64,000 nucleotides of DNA from Thermanaerothrix daxensis (GCF_001306145.1 NZ_LGKO01000006.1:124001-188000), one strand, 5' to 3'; shown: positions 1-9,274, counted from the first letter of the stretch. The notes: generated from the sequence alone by a model not told the origin. Numbers and translations: made by a program.

Positions 1-1
1 C

Positions 2-670
2 TTCGCAGGGAGTCACGACTTGGCGCTGGAGCAACTGGCCGAAGCGCTGGAACCCCACCTCCTGCTCCTGGCCATGCCGCAGGGCTCGCTCAATGGGCTG
101 GTGGCCCTGCGGCAGGGGCTTTGCCACCTGGCGGGGGCGCACCTGCATGAACCCGGAGGCGATTTCAACCTGCCCACCCTGCGCCACCTTTTCCCCGATC
201 GCACCGTGGGGGTGGTCACCCTGGCGTACCGCATCCAGGGGTTGATGGTGGCTCCCGGCAACCCCCTCGGCCTGCGTGACCTGAGCGACCTGGCCCGCCC
301 GGGGCTGCGCTGGGTAGGGCGCAACCCGGGGTCAGGCACGCACCTGTGGATGCAGCAGACGGTGCGGCGCCTGGGGCTGGCCCTGCCGGCCCCCCGGCAG
401 GTGGTCAGCACCCACACCGAGGCGGCGGCACTGGTGGCGCAGGGGCAGGCCGATGTGGCGGTGGGGCTGGAAGCCGCGGCGGCGCGCTTCGGGTTGGTCT
501 TCATCCCCCTGTTTGCCGAGCGCTACGACCTGGTCTTTGGCATGGAACAGCGCGAGCGCCTCGCGCCCCTGCTGGATTTTCTGCAAAGCGCGGCCTATCG
601 CCGCCGCGTGCGCGCTCTGCCCGGCTACGATCCCGCTCAGAGCGGAACTCTTCTCTCGTTGGAGGAATGA
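2..670 (+). CDS. ModE-like regulator, C-terminal substrate-binding domain (5' partial)
   Basis: The reading frame is open from the window edge, so the N-terminus (expected to be a ModE-type helix-turn-helix) is missing. The visible part is the periplasmic-binding-protein-like domain found at the end of one-component regulators of molybdate and tungstate genes. Seen: it opens with AGSHDLALEQLA, and later carries HEPGGDFNLPTL and NPGSGTHLWMQQ, which are the anion-binding loops of this family. It ends one base before the tungstate-binding protein gene, so it probably senses oxyanion or molybdopterin status and controls the downstream transporter. That role is inferred from family and position. 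Confidence 0.8.
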   Translation, partial: FAGSHDLALEQLAEALEPHLLLLAMPQGSLNGLVALRQGLCHLAGAHLHEPGGDFNLPTLRHLFPDRTVGVVTLAYRIQGLMVAPGNPLGLRDLSDLARPGLRWVGRNPGSGTHLWMQQTVRRLGLALPAPRQVVSTHTEAAALVAQGQADVAVGLEAAAARFGLVFIPLFAERYDLVFGMEQRERLAPLLDFLQSAAYRRRVRALPGYDPAQSGTLLSLEE

Positions 671-671
671 T

Positions 672-1508
672 ATGAAGCGTTGGTGGTCTTTCCTCGTGAG
701 TGTGGCCTTGAGCATGGGGCTGGCCGCCTGTGCCGCCCGCCCGGCGGGTGTGACGCCCCCGGCCACGCTGATCCTGGCCACCACCACCAGCACGCAGGAT
801 AGCGGATTGCTGGACGTGCTCATCCCCCGCTTTGAAGCCCAGAGCGGCTATCCGGTCAAGGTGGTGGCGGTGGGGAGCGGCCAGGCGCTTAAGATGGGGG
901 AGCGGGGCGACGCAGATGTGTTGCTGGTGCATTCCCCGGAGGCCGAGGAGGCGTTTATGCAGGCCGGGTGGGGGAAAGATCGCGTGCAGGTCATGCACAA
1001 CGATTTCATCCTGCTGGGCCCGCCGGAGGATGCGGCCCAGGTGCAGGGGGCAGATATCCTCACGGCATTGCGCCGCATTGCGGCCCGGGGGGCGCGGTTC
1101 GTCTCACGGGGGGATCAATCGGGCACCCACGCTCTGGAACTGCGCCTGTGGGAATCCGCCGGCCTCCAACCGCAGGGGCAGGCCTGGTACCTGGAGACGG
1201 GGCAGGGCATGGGCGCCACGCTGATGGTGGCGGCGGAGAAGCGGGCCTACACCCTGAGCGACCGGGGTACCTACCTGGCATACCGCGCGAAGATCGGCCT
1301 GCGCCCGCTGGTGGAAGGCGACCCCCGCCTGCAAAACATCTACCACGTCATTACCGTCAACCCCGAAAAGTGGCCGCACGTCAATTACGTGGGTGCGCGG
1401 GCTTTCCTGGAATTTCTGCTTGACCCCGAAACGCAGCGCCGGATCGGTACATTCGGGGTGGAAACCTACGGCGAACCTCTGTTTGTGCCCGATGCCATAA
1501 CCCCCTGA
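672..1508 (+). CDS. tupA: Tungstate ABC transporter, substrate-binding lipoprotein
   Basis: Extracytoplasmic tungstate (or molybdate) receptor of the TupA family. The start at 672 gives a proper lipoprotein signal: basic MKRWW, a hydrophobic stretch, then the lipobox LAAC. The mature part opens with LILATTTSTQDSGLL; the TTTS loop is the oxyanion-binding signature of TupA. FVSRGDQSGTHALE is the second ligand loop. At 278 residues it has normal family length. It lies between the regulator and the permease in a tight operon. A start at 453 would overlap the regulator extensively and put residues ahead of the signal peptide, so I rejected it. Confidence 0.93.
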   Translation: MKRWWSFLVSVALSMGLAACAARPAGVTPPATLILATTTSTQDSGLLDVLIPRFEAQSGYPVKVVAVGSGQALKMGERGDADVLLVHSPEAEEAFMQAGWGKDRVQVMHNDFILLGPPEDAAQVQGADILTALRRIAARGARFVSRGDQSGTHALELRLWESAGLQPQGQAWYLETGQGMGATLMVAAEKRAYTLSDRGTYLAYRAKIGLRPLVEGDPRLQNIYHVITVNPEKWPHVNYVGARAFLEFLLDPETQRRIGTFGVETYGEPLFVPDAITP

Positions 1509-1522
1509 CGTGAGGAAGACAC

Positions 1523-2173
1523 ATGATCCCAGAGGCCGAGATCTGGCAGATTACCGCGCTCTCGCTGCGCATCTCCCTGACCGCTACCGGGCTGAGCCTG
1601 TTCCTGGGGCTGCCCCTGGGCACCTGGCTGGCGCTGGGGCGCTTCCGCGGGCAGACGTTTCTGCTCAGCCTGATCAACACCGGGATGGGGCTCCCGCCAG
1701 TGGTGGTGGGGCTGGTGGTGGCCATGCTGCTCTGGCGCTCCGGCCCGCTGGGTGGGCTGAACCTGATTTACACCCCCACTGCCATTGTGATTGCCCAAAC
1801 CCTGATCGCCCTGCCGGTGGTGACCGGGCTGACCGCCTCGGCCCTGCAACAACTGGATGTGCGCCTACAGTGGCAACTGGCCGGGCTGGGCGCCTCGCGG
1901 GTGCAGATGGTGCTGGTGCTGTGGCGCGAGGCGCGTCTGCCGATCCTGGCCGCGCTAATGGCGGGGTTCGGGGCGGTGATCTCGGAGGTGGGGGCTTCGA
2001 TGATGGTGGGGGGCAACATAAAGGGGCAGACGCGCGTGCTGACCACGGCGATTGTGCTGGAAACCAGCAGGGGTGCCTTTGATCGGGCGCTGGCGCTGGG
2101 AGCGCTGCTCCTGGGGCTGACCTTCCTCGTCAATTGGGGGCTCACCCTCCTGCAACAGCGAGGACGACGATGA
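1523..2173 (+). CDS. tupB: Tungstate ABC transporter, permease
   Basis: Inner-membrane channel subunit of the tungstate importer. Its 216 residues contain about five or six hydrophobic segments. The cytoplasmic coupling loop (EAA loop) is visible as LGASRVQMVLVLWREARLP, which docks onto the ATPase. GFGAVISEVGASMMVGGNI is typical of TupB and ModB permeases. The gene follows tupA after 14 bases and its TGA overlaps the ATG of the ATPase gene (ATGA), so the two are probably translationally coupled. Family assignment is secure; tungstate rather than molybdate specificity rests on the TupA partner. Confidence 0.92.
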   Translation: MIPEAEIWQITALSLRISLTATGLSLFLGLPLGTWLALGRFRGQTFLLSLINTGMGLPPVVVGLVVAMLLWRSGPLGGLNLIYTPTAIVIAQTLIALPVVTGLTASALQQLDVRLQWQLAGLGASRVQMVLVLWREARLPILAALMAGFGAVISEVGASMMVGGNIKGQTRVLTTAIVLETSRGAFDRALALGALLLGLTFLVNWGLTLLQQRGRR

Positions 2174-2910
2174 AGCCTTTGCTGGAAGTCCACCGGTTGT
2201 GCGTACCGCGTAATGCCCATTTTGCCGTGCAGGTGGAGCGGCTGACGGTGTATGCCGGCGAGACCCTGGTGCTGATCGGCCCGAACGGAGCGGGGAAGAC
2301 AACCCTGCTCCTGGGGCTGGCGCGCATTCTCAAGGCGACGCAGGGAAGCCTGCGCCTGAACGGCGAGGAAATCCGGGATGACCTGACCTACCGCCGGCAT
2401 TTGGGGCTGGTGTTGCAGGATGCCCTGCTGGTGAGCACCACGGTGTGGAACAACGTGGCGCTGGGACTGCGGTTTCGGGGGCTACCCGCCGCGGAGATCC
2501 GCCAGCGCACCCGGCGCTGGCTGGAGCGCCTGGGGGTGGCGCACCTGGCCGGGCGGCCGGCAACCCAACTTTCGGGGGGTGAAGCCCGGCGGGTCAGCCT
2601 GGCGCGCGCGCTGGCGCTGGAACCCACCTTGCTGCTGCTAGATGAGCCGTTTGCGGGGCTGGACGCACCCACCCGCGAGCGCCTGCGCGAGGACTTTCAC
2701 GCCATCCTGAGCGAGACGCGCACCACCGCCATCCTGGTCACCCACGAACTGGAAGAAGCGTGCACCCTGGCCACGCGGGTGGCGGTCATGCTCGCGGGGC
2801 GGGTGGTGCAGGTGGGGCCTGTGCAAGAGGTCTTTGCCCGGCCGGTCAATGCGGCCGTGGGTGCCTACCTCCGGCGCCTGGGGGCGGAGGAACGCGCGGC
2901 CTATTCCTGA
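2170..2910 (+). CDS. tupC: Tungstate ABC transporter, ATP-binding protein
   Basis: ATPase that powers the tungstate importer. Seen: Walker A GPNGAGKT at residues 37-44, signature LSGGEARRVSLARAL, Walker B LLLLDEPFAGLD, and the switch histidine in ILVTHELEEA. At 246 residues it lacks the extra C-terminal TOBE regulatory domain of ModC-type ATPases. The ATG at 2170 overlaps the tupB stop. Its 3' end overlaps the convergent DUF1232 gene by 10 bases, so there is no room for a separate terminator between the two convergent genes. Confidence 0.93.
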   Translation: MKPLLEVHRLCVPRNAHFAVQVERLTVYAGETLVLIGPNGAGKTTLLLGLARILKATQGSLRLNGEEIRDDLTYRRHLGLVLQDALLVSTTVWNNVALGLRFRGLPAAEIRQRTRRWLERLGVAHLAGRPATQLSGGEARRVSLARALALEPTLLLLDEPFAGLDAPTRERLREDFHAILSETRTTAILVTHELEEACTLATRVAVMLAGRVVQVGPVQEVFARPVNAAVGAYLRRLGAEERAAYS

Positions 2911-3233
2911 ATCTCGCGGAATTCGCCTTCGATCACCTCGGGCGGGGTGGAAGCCGGCGCCGGGCCCTCCACCAGGGCGCGCCAGTGCTCCGCCACTACC
3001 TCGGGTGGGCAGAGTTCCACAAAGATGGCCATGCCCAGCCAGACCACGGCGGCATCGTCGAGCGGGCCGATGACCAGGTCGGGGATGAAGAGGTAAGCCA
3101 GCGAGAGCACGGGGATGAGTTTGATCAGCGGATGCACGCGCCGATCGCGCAGCAGGCGCAAGATCAGGCGGGCGCGGGTGATCAGGTTACCGCCCTCGAA
3201 GGGCTGAATGGATCGGGGGAGTGAGCGGGGCAT
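2901..3233 (-). CDS. DUF1232 (YkvA-type) small membrane protein
   Basis: A 110-residue protein whose core, LIPVLSLAYLFIPDLVIGPLDDAAVVWLGM, is the DUF1232 signature: a hydrophobic helix, PDL/IP, then LDD. The biochemical role of this family is not established. It is the last gene of the minus-strand glycosyltransferase operon and starts immediately before the stop of the preceding gene (its ATG ends at 3233, the previous stop begins at 3234), so it is probably co-transcribed. I do not infer a link to glycosylation beyond position. Confidence 0.75.
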   Translation of the reverse strand: MPRSLPRSIQPFEGGNLITRARLILRLLRDRRVHPLIKLIPVLSLAYLFIPDLVIGPLDDAAVVWLGMAIFVELCPPEVVAEHWRALVEGPAPASTPPEVIEGEFREIQE

Positions 3234-4031
3234 TTATTCACCTCCGCGTTCATTATACCGCTCAAAGAGGCGCCGGCGACGCCAGCGCAGGTAGGGGGCA
3301 ACCAGTTTGCGCACCAGGTACTTGGCGACGATGGGAGAAAACCAACTGCCCCCATCGCGGAAGTGGACGCGTAGCATCTCCGGCCAGCAGCGGTCATCGG
3401 CCAGGATGGTCTTGGCGTCGCCGTGCAGGCGGAAATTGGCCCACACCCGCGGGACGTAGTGCAGGGGGGCCTCGCGTGCCAGCCGCACCCAAAGGTCGTA
3501 GTCCATGGCGAAGTAGAAGGTGGGGTCCAGCGGGCCGACCTTGCGCCACAGGGCGGCGCGGAAGAAAGCGGCCTGCTGGGGAATGTGCACGTAGCCGCGG
3601 CGCAGGCGGCGGTAATCGGTCTGGGCGGCCGGGAAGCGCCCGATGACGCGCCCGTGCTCGTCAATGTAGTGGGCATCCCCGTACACCAGGCCCACGTCGG
3701 GGTGAGCCTGGAGGTAGGCCACGGCCTCGCGCACGGCGCCGGGCTCGTAGGTGTCATCGGAGTTGAGCCAGGCCAGGATCTCGCCGTGGGCATGGGCAAA
3801 GCCCTTGTTGATCGCATCCGTCTGGCCGCGGTCGGGCTCGGAGACCCACCAGGCCAGGCGGTCGGCGTAGCGGCGGATGATCTCCAGGCTGCCGTCGGTG
3901 GAGCCGCCATCCACGATGATATATTCCAAGCGCGGGTAGTCCTGGCTGAGCACGGAGCGGATGGTGGCTTCCAGGAAGCGCGCCTGATTGAAGGACGGCG
4001 TGACGATGGAGACCAGCGGCAGGTCGTTCAT
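3234..4031 (-). CDS. Family 2 glycosyltransferase
   Basis: GT-A fold inverting glycosyltransferase of 265 residues. The N-terminus has the nucleotide-sugar binding core: [18 protein letters not shown], then [25 protein letters not shown] and the metal-binding WLNSDDTY (DxD-like). The rest resembles cytoplasmic transferases of envelope-polysaccharide loci. Its ATG overlaps the stop of the membrane glycosyltransferase upstream (ATGA). It is a paralogue of the gene at 5572-6564, and an 84-bp stretch is identical between them (3822-3905 and 6358-6441). Its first codons form one copy of the 24-bp direct repeat that bounds the intervening gene. Donor and acceptor sugars are unknown. Confidence 0.9.
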   Translation of the reverse strand: MNDLPLVSIVTPSFNQARFLEATIRSVLSQDYPRLEYIIVDGGSTDGSLEIIRRYADRLAWWVSEPDRGQTDAINKGFAHAHGEILAWLNSDDTYEPGAVREAVAYLQAHPDVGLVYGDAHYIDEHGRVIGRFPAAQTDYRRLRRGYVHIPQQAAFFRAALWRKVGPLDPTFYFAMDYDLWVRLAREAPLHYVPRVWANFRLHGDAKTILADDRCWPEMLRVHFRDGGSWFSPIVAKYLVRKLVAPYLRWRRRRLFERYNERGGE

Positions 4032-4035
4032 GGGG
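4012..4035. repeat. 24-bp direct repeat, copy A
   Basis: On the minus strand these 24 bases read as CCCC followed by the first codons (ATG AAC GAC CTG CCG CTG GT) of the glycosyltransferase gene. The identical 24 bases occur at 5556-5579, on the other side of the lower-GC membrane glycosyltransferase gene. The match stops abruptly on both sides. Confidence 0.9.
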
Positions 4036-5533
4036 TTCCCTTAGGATGACGTAAGTCAAAAATCAGATAGCCATCCCCCTGGTCCAGAAGTGTATAGTGT
4101 TGTTCCAGGGTTTGTTTAAGAACAGGCTGATTCTCATATTCGCCCATTAACGTGATCAAAAAATAATCAAAGCCTTCAATGTGGGCCTGGAATTCGTGCA
4201 AGATGTCTTCGGGGGAACCGCCACTCAACTGACGCAGGAAGAGATCCCCTTGAGTGGGCCAAATACCAGCATCTTTCCATCCCCAGTAGGCCAGGCGATA
4301 GCCATAATCATGGGTCAGTGCCATGACGCTGCCGTTTGCCAGTTTTTCACCCAGAGTTGCCCAGAAAGAGGCCTCATGGCGGTAATCGTTGCGCTTCAGG
4401 GTTACCCGGATATCCCACAGATTGTTGGCAAAAAGGATCACCAATACCCCGATCAGGACAGCCGTTGCAAACTTACTGAACGTTAATTCACGCAAGCGCT
4501 GATAAACCGTATCCACGACTGGGGAGATGGAGAGCGCCATGAGGGGGATCAGAGGAAGGTGATAGTAGTCGTGGGTCATGTAGTGATAAGAAAAGGCAAA
4601 ACCGAGGGCAAAATAACCCAGCCACAAAATGAGTAACCAACGTCGGTGGGTGGGAGAGGCGCTTAAGAATATGCCGGCCAAACCCAGGGCGAATAAATAC
4701 CGTGACCCAACCACATGTTCGATTTGCCCCAACCACCGAATGTAAAAAACGGGGTCAATCCACAATTGTGGGAAGAAACGGCCACTGAACTGACTTTTAA
4801 GAAAGCCGCTGATCCAGACCCCGTATATGGTGTAAACCCCTGTGGGCAGAACGGACAGGATGAGAATCACCCAGGCCTGGGGTTGACGCCAGATTTGCAA
4901 GTGGTAGCGTTCGAATAAGAGTAGAAGTAGGGGGGGTAGGACGAGAAAAACCACCAAATTTTTGACCAGAATGGCCAGTCCGGCCAGCAAACCTGCCACG
5001 ACAGCGCGTTGGAAGGTGGGGGATTCGTACCAGGTATAGGCTCCCCACCAGGCCCAAACCATCAGGGAGACCATCAACGGGTCGGGTTGAAAGGAGCGGC
5101 TAGCGATACCGCCATAAGGGACGGAAAGGTAGACCCCCAAGGCAATCAGTCCGATGACCCAATTGCGCCCCAGCCGGCGTCCTAGCCAGAACACGGGAAG
5201 TCCCCCCAACACCCAGAAGAGGCTGGAATATATCCGTGCCACCCACAACTGTAGGCCCGTAAAGCGATAAGTTTGGGCAACCAGGAATTCCATGATAGGG
5301 GGCTCGATGATCCCGATTTCTCTCCATTGGCGTATGGCGATCTGGCGCTGCCATTCAGGCATATTGGTAGCAAAAGCGGCATAGAGGCCACGCGCTTTGA
5401 GGGCTGAGAACAGTTGCCGGGTGGCGTGGAAATCGAGGGGCAAATCGGTAAGGTCGTAGAGGCGAATGCCGAGCCCAATCAGGAGAAAGAGGCTGACCCA
5501 AAAAGTTATCCAGAAGGAGTTTTTGTGTCTCAT
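4028..5533 (-). CDS. Polytopic membrane glycosyltransferase (PMT/ArnT-like), probably acquired
   Basis: A 501-residue integral membrane protein with roughly ten or more hydrophobic segments. It resembles GT39/GT83-type enzymes that transfer sugars from polyprenyl-phosphate donors on the outer face of the membrane. Seen: a first loop with [37 protein letters not shown] in the middle, and [13 protein letters not shown] near the end. The start at 5533 has AGGA six bases upstream; in-frame ATGs at 5548 and 5575 are alternatives. By eye the base composition is clearly lower in GC than its neighbours. It sits exactly between two copies of a 24-bp repeat, so I infer insertion into an existing operon. 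Confidence 0.8.
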   Translation of the reverse strand: MRHKNSFWITFWVSLFLLIGLGIRLYDLTDLPLDFHATRQLFSALKARGLYAAFATNMPEWQRQIAIRQWREIGIIEPPIMEFLVAQTYRFTGLQLWVARIYSSLFWVLGGLPVFWLGRRLGRNWVIGLIALGVYLSVPYGGIASRSFQPDPLMVSLMVWAWWGAYTWYESPTFQRAVVAGLLAGLAILVKNLVVFLVLPPLLLLLFERYHLQIWRQPQAWVILILSVLPTGVYTIYGVWISGFLKSQFSGRFFPQLWIDPVFYIRWLGQIEHVVGSRYLFALGLAGIFLSASPTHRRWLLILWLGYFALGFAFSYHYMTHDYYHLPLIPLMALSISPVVDTVYQRLRELTFSKFATAVLIGVLVILFANNLWDIRVTLKRNDYRHEASFWATLGEKLANGSVMALTHDYGYRLAYWGWKDAGIWPTQGDLFLRQLSGGSPEDILHEFQAHIEGFDYFLITLMGEYENQPVLKQTLEQHYTLLDQGDGYLIFDLRHPKGTP

Positions 5534-5555
5534 TGTGATTCCTGACATTGATTTC

Positions 5556-5579
5556 ACCAGCGGCAGGTCGTTCATGGGG
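5556..5579. repeat. 24-bp direct repeat, copy B
   Basis: Identical to 4012-4035. Here it spans the end of the 5572-6564 glycosyltransferase gene. In the membrane-protein frame it reads MNDLPLV, a relic of the start of the downstream glycosyltransferase. If the segment between the repeats is removed, the two family-2 glycosyltransferase genes join through a clean ATGA overlap. Confidence 0.9.
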
Positions 5580-6564
5580 CTTCGCTCACCCATTGGAAGC
5601 CGTTCTGCGTCAGCATCAGGCGCTTGCGCCCGTGCTGAGCGCGCCGCCGCAGAGCGCGGTAGCCGAGGAAGAGGGCCTGAAGGCCGACGGCGCCCCCCAG
5701 AGCCTGCACCACCTTGTACCAGCGCCGCAGGACCTGGCGCGGCTGCAGGCGCCAGGCGTGGGCAAAATGGCGCAGGGCGGCGCGGGGTTGGCCGGCATCG
5801 ATCAGCCGGCGCGCCGCAAAGACATGCAGACCGGCGTAAATTCGCCGGCGGTGACGGGCAAAGGTGGGAGCAAAGGCGGGCATCTGCTCCAGGGATTGAA
5901 TCAGGGCAAAGGCTTCGTGCACAAACGTGGCCGCCTGGGCCGTGGTCTTGGCCTGCGCGTGGGTGCGTTCCACCGCCCAAATCTCCTCGACATGATAAAG
6001 CGGGCCCACGGCGGCCAGACGAATCCACAGGTCGTGGTCGAGGATCAGGTGCAATTCGGGGCGCAGGTAGCCAGCGGCTTCCAGCGCGCTCCGCCGCATG
6101 AAGACGGTGGGCTGGAGCAGGACCTCAAAGGCCAGCAGGTCCACCAGGTCGTAGCGGGGGTAGCGGTGCCAGTCCAGCAGGTAGCCCTGGGCATCTACCA
6201 TCACCCCATCTGCGTACACCATGCTGGCTTCGGGGTGGGCTTCCAGGGCCGCCACGGCTTGGCTGACCACTTTGGGCGTGTAGTAGCAATCGTCCGAATT
6301 CAGCCAGGCGACGATCTCGCCCTGCGCGCGGGCAAAGCCCTTGTTGATGGCCTCGGCCTGGCCGCGGTCGGGCTCGGAGACCCACCAGGCCAGGCGGTCG
6401 GCGTAGCGGCGGATGATCTCCAGGCTGCCGTCGGTGGAGCCACCATCCACCACAAGGTACTCGATACGCGGGTAATCCTGCATCAGCACCGAACGCAGGG
6501 TGGTTTCCAGAAAAGCCGCCTGGTTATAAGAGGGGGTGATGATCGAAACCAGCGGGTGCATCAT
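5572..6564 (-). CDS. Family 2 glycosyltransferase (longer paralogue)
   Basis: A GT-A glycosyltransferase of 330 residues, paralogous to the gene at 3234-4031. Core motifs: [43 protein letters not shown] and WLNSDDCYY. An acceptor-side [10 protein letters not shown] (ED/DHDLW) motif lies mid-protein. The extra C-terminal region of about 120 residues is basic and helical. Both ends use ATGA overlaps: with the DUF115 gene upstream and, originally, with the shorter glycosyltransferase downstream. The double start MMHPL leaves the first residue uncertain. Likely acts in assembly of a surface glycan or glycoprotein. Confidence 0.88.
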   Translation of the reverse strand: MMHPLVSIITPSYNQAAFLETTLRSVLMQDYPRIEYLVVDGGSTDGSLEIIRRYADRLAWWVSEPDRGQAEAINKGFARAQGEIVAWLNSDDCYYTPKVVSQAVAALEAHPEASMVYADGVMVDAQGYLLDWHRYPRYDLVDLLAFEVLLQPTVFMRRSALEAAGYLRPELHLILDHDLWIRLAAVGPLYHVEEIWAVERTHAQAKTTAQAATFVHEAFALIQSLEQMPAFAPTFARHRRRIYAGLHVFAARRLIDAGQPRAALRHFAHAWRLQPRQVLRRWYKVVQALGGAVGLQALFLGYRALRRRAQHGRKRLMLTQNGFQWVSEAP

Positions 6565-7394
6565 GCGGTTGCATCAAACAGGCGGGTGTACTCCACCTTG
6601 GGGAAGATGGTCAATTTGCCGCCCACGGTGGCATCCAGGATGGTGCGACCGGCGGCCTCGTAAGCCGCGCGCGCCAGGCGGTAGGCGCGTTCGGAGCCTT
6701 CCAGATCGGGGAGTTGCCACTTGAAGCCCTTGCCAAAGTAGTTGGGGGAAAAGTGATTGGGGTCATTGCCCTGGGAGACCACCGCCGCGTTGGGCGGGCC
6801 TTGGGTGGCAAAGTTGTGGTCTACCCCGATCAGGATGACCTGCGAAAACCCCATGAAGAAGGCCAGTTGCATGGCAACGTAGGTGACTGTGAAGCCCTCA
6901 AACAGGCGGCCGGTGGCCTCGCCGCTGAAGGTCTCGGGGCCGGTGTAGTCGGTATCCAGGAACAGGGTGTTGGGGTCATCGGCGAACCAGCGCCGCGCAC
7001 GCCAGGTGATGAACTTGGGCAGGGCCAGCGCTCGCATCTCCTCGGCACACTGCTGGAGCACCAGGTCGTTGACCGAAACCAGGTAGGTGGTGGTGAAGCC
7101 CACCTCGGGGAAGAGCAGGTAGATACGGTTGAGGCCGAAGGTGATCTCATGGCGCAGGGGCGAAAGGTCCATCTTACGCAGGCTGGGGCCGTTGCCGATG
7201 ATGAAACAGCGCTGGCCGGCGTGACGGTTGCGGTAGGCTTCCAGGCGGCGCAGGTTGGCTGCCCAGCGTGGGCTGAGCCAGCGGGCCAGCACGTGCCGAC
7301 CGCGGTTGCGCCAGCCCCAGTAAGTGCGGGAGCCCAGGCGCCAGAGAGGCGGGGGAATGAAGGGCTTGAGGGCGTCGCGCTTCACGGGCCTCAC
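6561..7394 (-). CDS. DUF115 / MptE-like protein, possible sialyltransferase-type glycosyltransferase
   Basis: A 277-residue protein of the DUF115 superfamily, which contains the archaeal pterin kinase MptE and Maf-type glycosyltransferases that attach nonulosonic acids to flagellin. Seen: [18 protein letters not shown] near residue 65, [12 protein letters not shown], and [11 protein letters not shown]. The GNGPSL and GVDHNF motifs are typical. Translation starts at a GTG that overlaps the SDR stop (GTGA). Its place between dehydrogenases and glycosyltransferases, and a CMP-sugar-type cytidylyltransferase at 15743 in the same window, make a glycan role likelier than a pterin one. Substrate is unknown. 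Confidence 0.75.
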   Translation of the reverse strand: MRPVKRDALKPFIPPPLWRLGSRTYWGWRNRGRHVLARWLSPRWAANLRRLEAYRNRHAGQRCFIIGNGPSLRKMDLSPLRHEITFGLNRIYLLFPEVGFTTTYLVSVNDLVLQQCAEEMRALALPKFITWRARRWFADDPNTLFLDTDYTGPETFSGEATGRLFEGFTVTYVAMQLAFFMGFSQVILIGVDHNFATQGPPNAAVVSQGNDPNHFSPNYFGKGFKWQLPDLEGSERAYRLARAAYEAAGRTILDATVGGKLTIFPKVEYTRLFDATA

Positions 7395-8167
7395 TCCGTG
7401 CTCAGGCGGGCGGTGGCGCCACCATCTACCACCAGGGCCTGGCCGGTCATGAACGAGGATTCGCGCGAGTCGGCCAGGAAGTAGATGGCGCGGGCGATTT
7501 CCTCGGGCTGACCTACGCGGCCGTTGACGGTGCGGCGGGCCAGGTTTTCCAGGCGCTCGTGCACATCCTCGCCGCCCACGTGGCCGCGGTTCAGGCCGGC
7601 GCGCAGCATGGGGGTATCCACGGCACCGGGCAGGATGGCGTTCACGCGGATGTTATCTCGCGCGAATTCAATCGCCATGGCGCGCGTCAGCGCCAGCAGG
7701 CCGCCCTTGCTGGCGGCGTAAGCGGCGATGTTGGCCGAGGTCTGGATGGCATGCACCGAGGAGACGTTGACAATGGCGCTCTCCCCGGCGGCTTTCAGCA
7801 GCGGGTAGGCCAGTTTGACCCCCAGGAATACCGAACGCAGGTTGGAGGCCATCACCGCATCCCACTCTTCCACCGTGGTTTCCAGGAAGGGCTTGGCGAT
7901 CTGAATGGCGGCATTGTTGACCAGCGCATGCAGGCGGTCGGTGAAGATCTGGGCGCGCTCGAAGATGGCGGCAATGTTTTCCGCCAGCGAGATATCGGAC
8001 TGGATGAACAGGCCCTCGGCGGGAAAATCCGCACCGAAGGGAGCGCGGTCCACGCCGATGACGCGCCAGCCGCGCTCGGCAAACAGGCGCACCGTGGCGC
8101 GGCCGATGCCGCCGGCGGCACCGGTGATCAGGACCACGCGGTTCTCAGGGGCAGTCGTTGAGGTCAT
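7391..8167 (-). CDS. Short-chain dehydrogenase/reductase
   Basis: NAD(P)-dependent oxidoreductase of the classical SDR family, 258 residues. Seen: cofactor motif TGAAGGIG near the N-terminus, NNAA in the middle, catalytic Ser in VNVSSVHA, and the YAASK tetrad Tyr/Lys. The start at 8167 has GGAGGTGAGG just upstream. The open frame continues further 5' only as an artefact through the upstream gene. It is co-directional with the D-2-hydroxyacid dehydrogenase (29-bp gap) and overlaps the DUF115 gene. Together they suggest oxidation and reduction of a sugar or sugar acid, but the substrate cannot be read from sequence. Confidence 0.88.
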   Translation of the reverse strand: MTSTTAPENRVVLITGAAGGIGRATVRLFAERGWRVIGVDRAPFGADFPAEGLFIQSDISLAENIAAIFERAQIFTDRLHALVNNAAIQIAKPFLETTVEEWDAVMASNLRSVFLGVKLAYPLLKAAGESAIVNVSSVHAIQTSANIAAYAASKGGLLALTRAMAIEFARDNIRVNAILPGAVDTPMLRAGLNRGHVGGEDVHERLENLARRTVNGRVGQPEEIARAIYFLADSRESSFMTGQALVVDGGATARLSTE

Positions 8168-8196
8168 GGCAACCTCACCTCCATCAAGGGATGAAT

Positions 8197-9186
8197 TCAC
8201 ACCTCCGGCGGGCGCAGGCGCGCCTGCCAGGTGGCTAACGGCTCTGTGGGCAGTCCCAGGCCGTCGAACAGGTTGCGCAGGGTGTTCCAGTGCACGCGCT
8301 CCCAGGCCGCCGGGCTGGCATTGGCATTGTGGGCGGCCAGCAGGACGTTTTCCATGCGGCGCAGGGGCGAATCGAGGGGCAGGGGCTCCACCTCGAAGAC
8401 ATCCAGCGCCGCCCCGGCGATACGCCCGGCCTGCAGGGCGGCAATCAGCGCGGCTTCGTCCACCACCGGCCCGCGCGCGGTGTTGATCAGCACGGCGGTG
8501 GGCTTCATCCACCCCAACGTTTCGGCGTTGATCAGGTGGTAACTGGTGGGGTTGAGGTCGCAGTTCAGGCTGACGAAATCGGCGCGTTCCAGCAGGTGGC
8601 GCAGGGGAACCATCTCCACGCCGTACTCGGCGATGAAATCGGGCGCGATCGGCACGATGTCGTTGCCCAGCAGGGTCATGCCAAAGGCGCGCGCCCGCCG
8701 CAAGACGGCCTTGCCAATGTTGCCGACCCCGATCACGCCCAGGGTGCATTCACTGAGCGAGCGTGCGGCTCGTTTCTCCCAGCCGCCGGCTTTGAGCGTG
8801 CGGTCCATCCAGGGTAGTTGGCGGGCAAAGGCCAGGATGTAGCCCAGGACGGTATCTGCCACCGGCAGGGTGAAGGCATTGGGGGTGTTGCGCACCTGGA
8901 TGCCCAGGCGCGCCGCGGCCTCGCGGTCAATCGAATCAATGCCCGTGCCCCACTTGGAGATGACCTTGAGGCGCGGGACACAGGCTTCCAGCACGCGTGC
9001 GCTGAAGCGGTCGTCGCCGCACAGCGCCCCATCGAACTGCCCGGCGTAGGCCAGCAGAGCGTCTTCCTCCAGGCGCTCGGTGACTGCCGGGGTGATCAGG
9101 TCCATCTGGTACGCCTCGAACAGCGGCCGGAAGCGTTCCAGCACGGCCAGGAAGTACGGCGCAGAAATGAGAACGGTGTAGCCCAA
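8197..9186 (-). CDS. D-2-hydroxyacid dehydrogenase (phosphoglycerate dehydrogenase-like)
   Basis: NAD-dependent dehydrogenase of the D-2-hydroxyacid family, 329 residues. Seen: KWGTGIDSIDREAA, Rossmann motif GVIGVGNIGKAVLRRA, catalytic Arg in NTARGPVVDE, Glu in DVFEVEPL and His in LAAHNANAS. It lacks the ACT/ASB domains of SerA. The likely start is a TTG at 9186, preceded by GAGGGA. First gene of the operon running to 2901, with a TATAAT at 9225-9220 (minus). In an operon with glycosyltransferases its substrate is more likely a sugar acid than 3-phosphoglycerate (inference); a separate serA-like gene exists at 42358. Confidence 0.87.
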   Translation of the reverse strand: MGYTVLISAPYFLAVLERFRPLFEAYQMDLITPAVTERLEEDALLAYAGQFDGALCGDDRFSARVLEACVPRLKVISKWGTGIDSIDREAAARLGIQVRNTPNAFTLPVADTVLGYILAFARQLPWMDRTLKAGGWEKRAARSLSECTLGVIGVGNIGKAVLRRARAFGMTLLGNDIVPIAPDFIAEYGVEMVPLRHLLERADFVSLNCDLNPTSYHLINAETLGWMKPTAVLINTARGPVVDEAALIAALQAGRIAGAALDVFEVEPLPLDSPLRRMENVLLAAHNANASPAAWERVHWNTLRNLFDGLGLPTEPLATWQARLRPPEV

Positions 9187-9219
9187 GGGTCGTCCCTCGC
9201 AGGTTGATGTGCGCCTGGG

Positions 9220-9225
9220 ATTATA
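9220..9225 (-). promoter_or_regulatory. -10 box of the glycosyltransferase operon
   Basis: TATAAT on the minus strand, about 34 bases before the TTG start of the dehydrogenase at 9186. No convincing -35 is visible. It lies back to back with the TACAAT that serves the fluoride riboswitch. Confidence 0.55.
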
Positions 9226-9274
9226 CCATCAGGCGGCGGCAATTTACTTAACGTTCCCGGCGCGCTTGCGGTGG

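Noticed and set aside
3822-3905. 84-bp identical tract as a mobile repeat
   Set aside because: It lies inside homologous codons of two paralogous genes in the same frame; gene conversion explains it.
5556-5579. 24-bp repeats as ends of an insertion sequence
   Set aside because: No transposase and no inverted terminal repeats; the intervening DNA is one intact glycosyltransferase gene.
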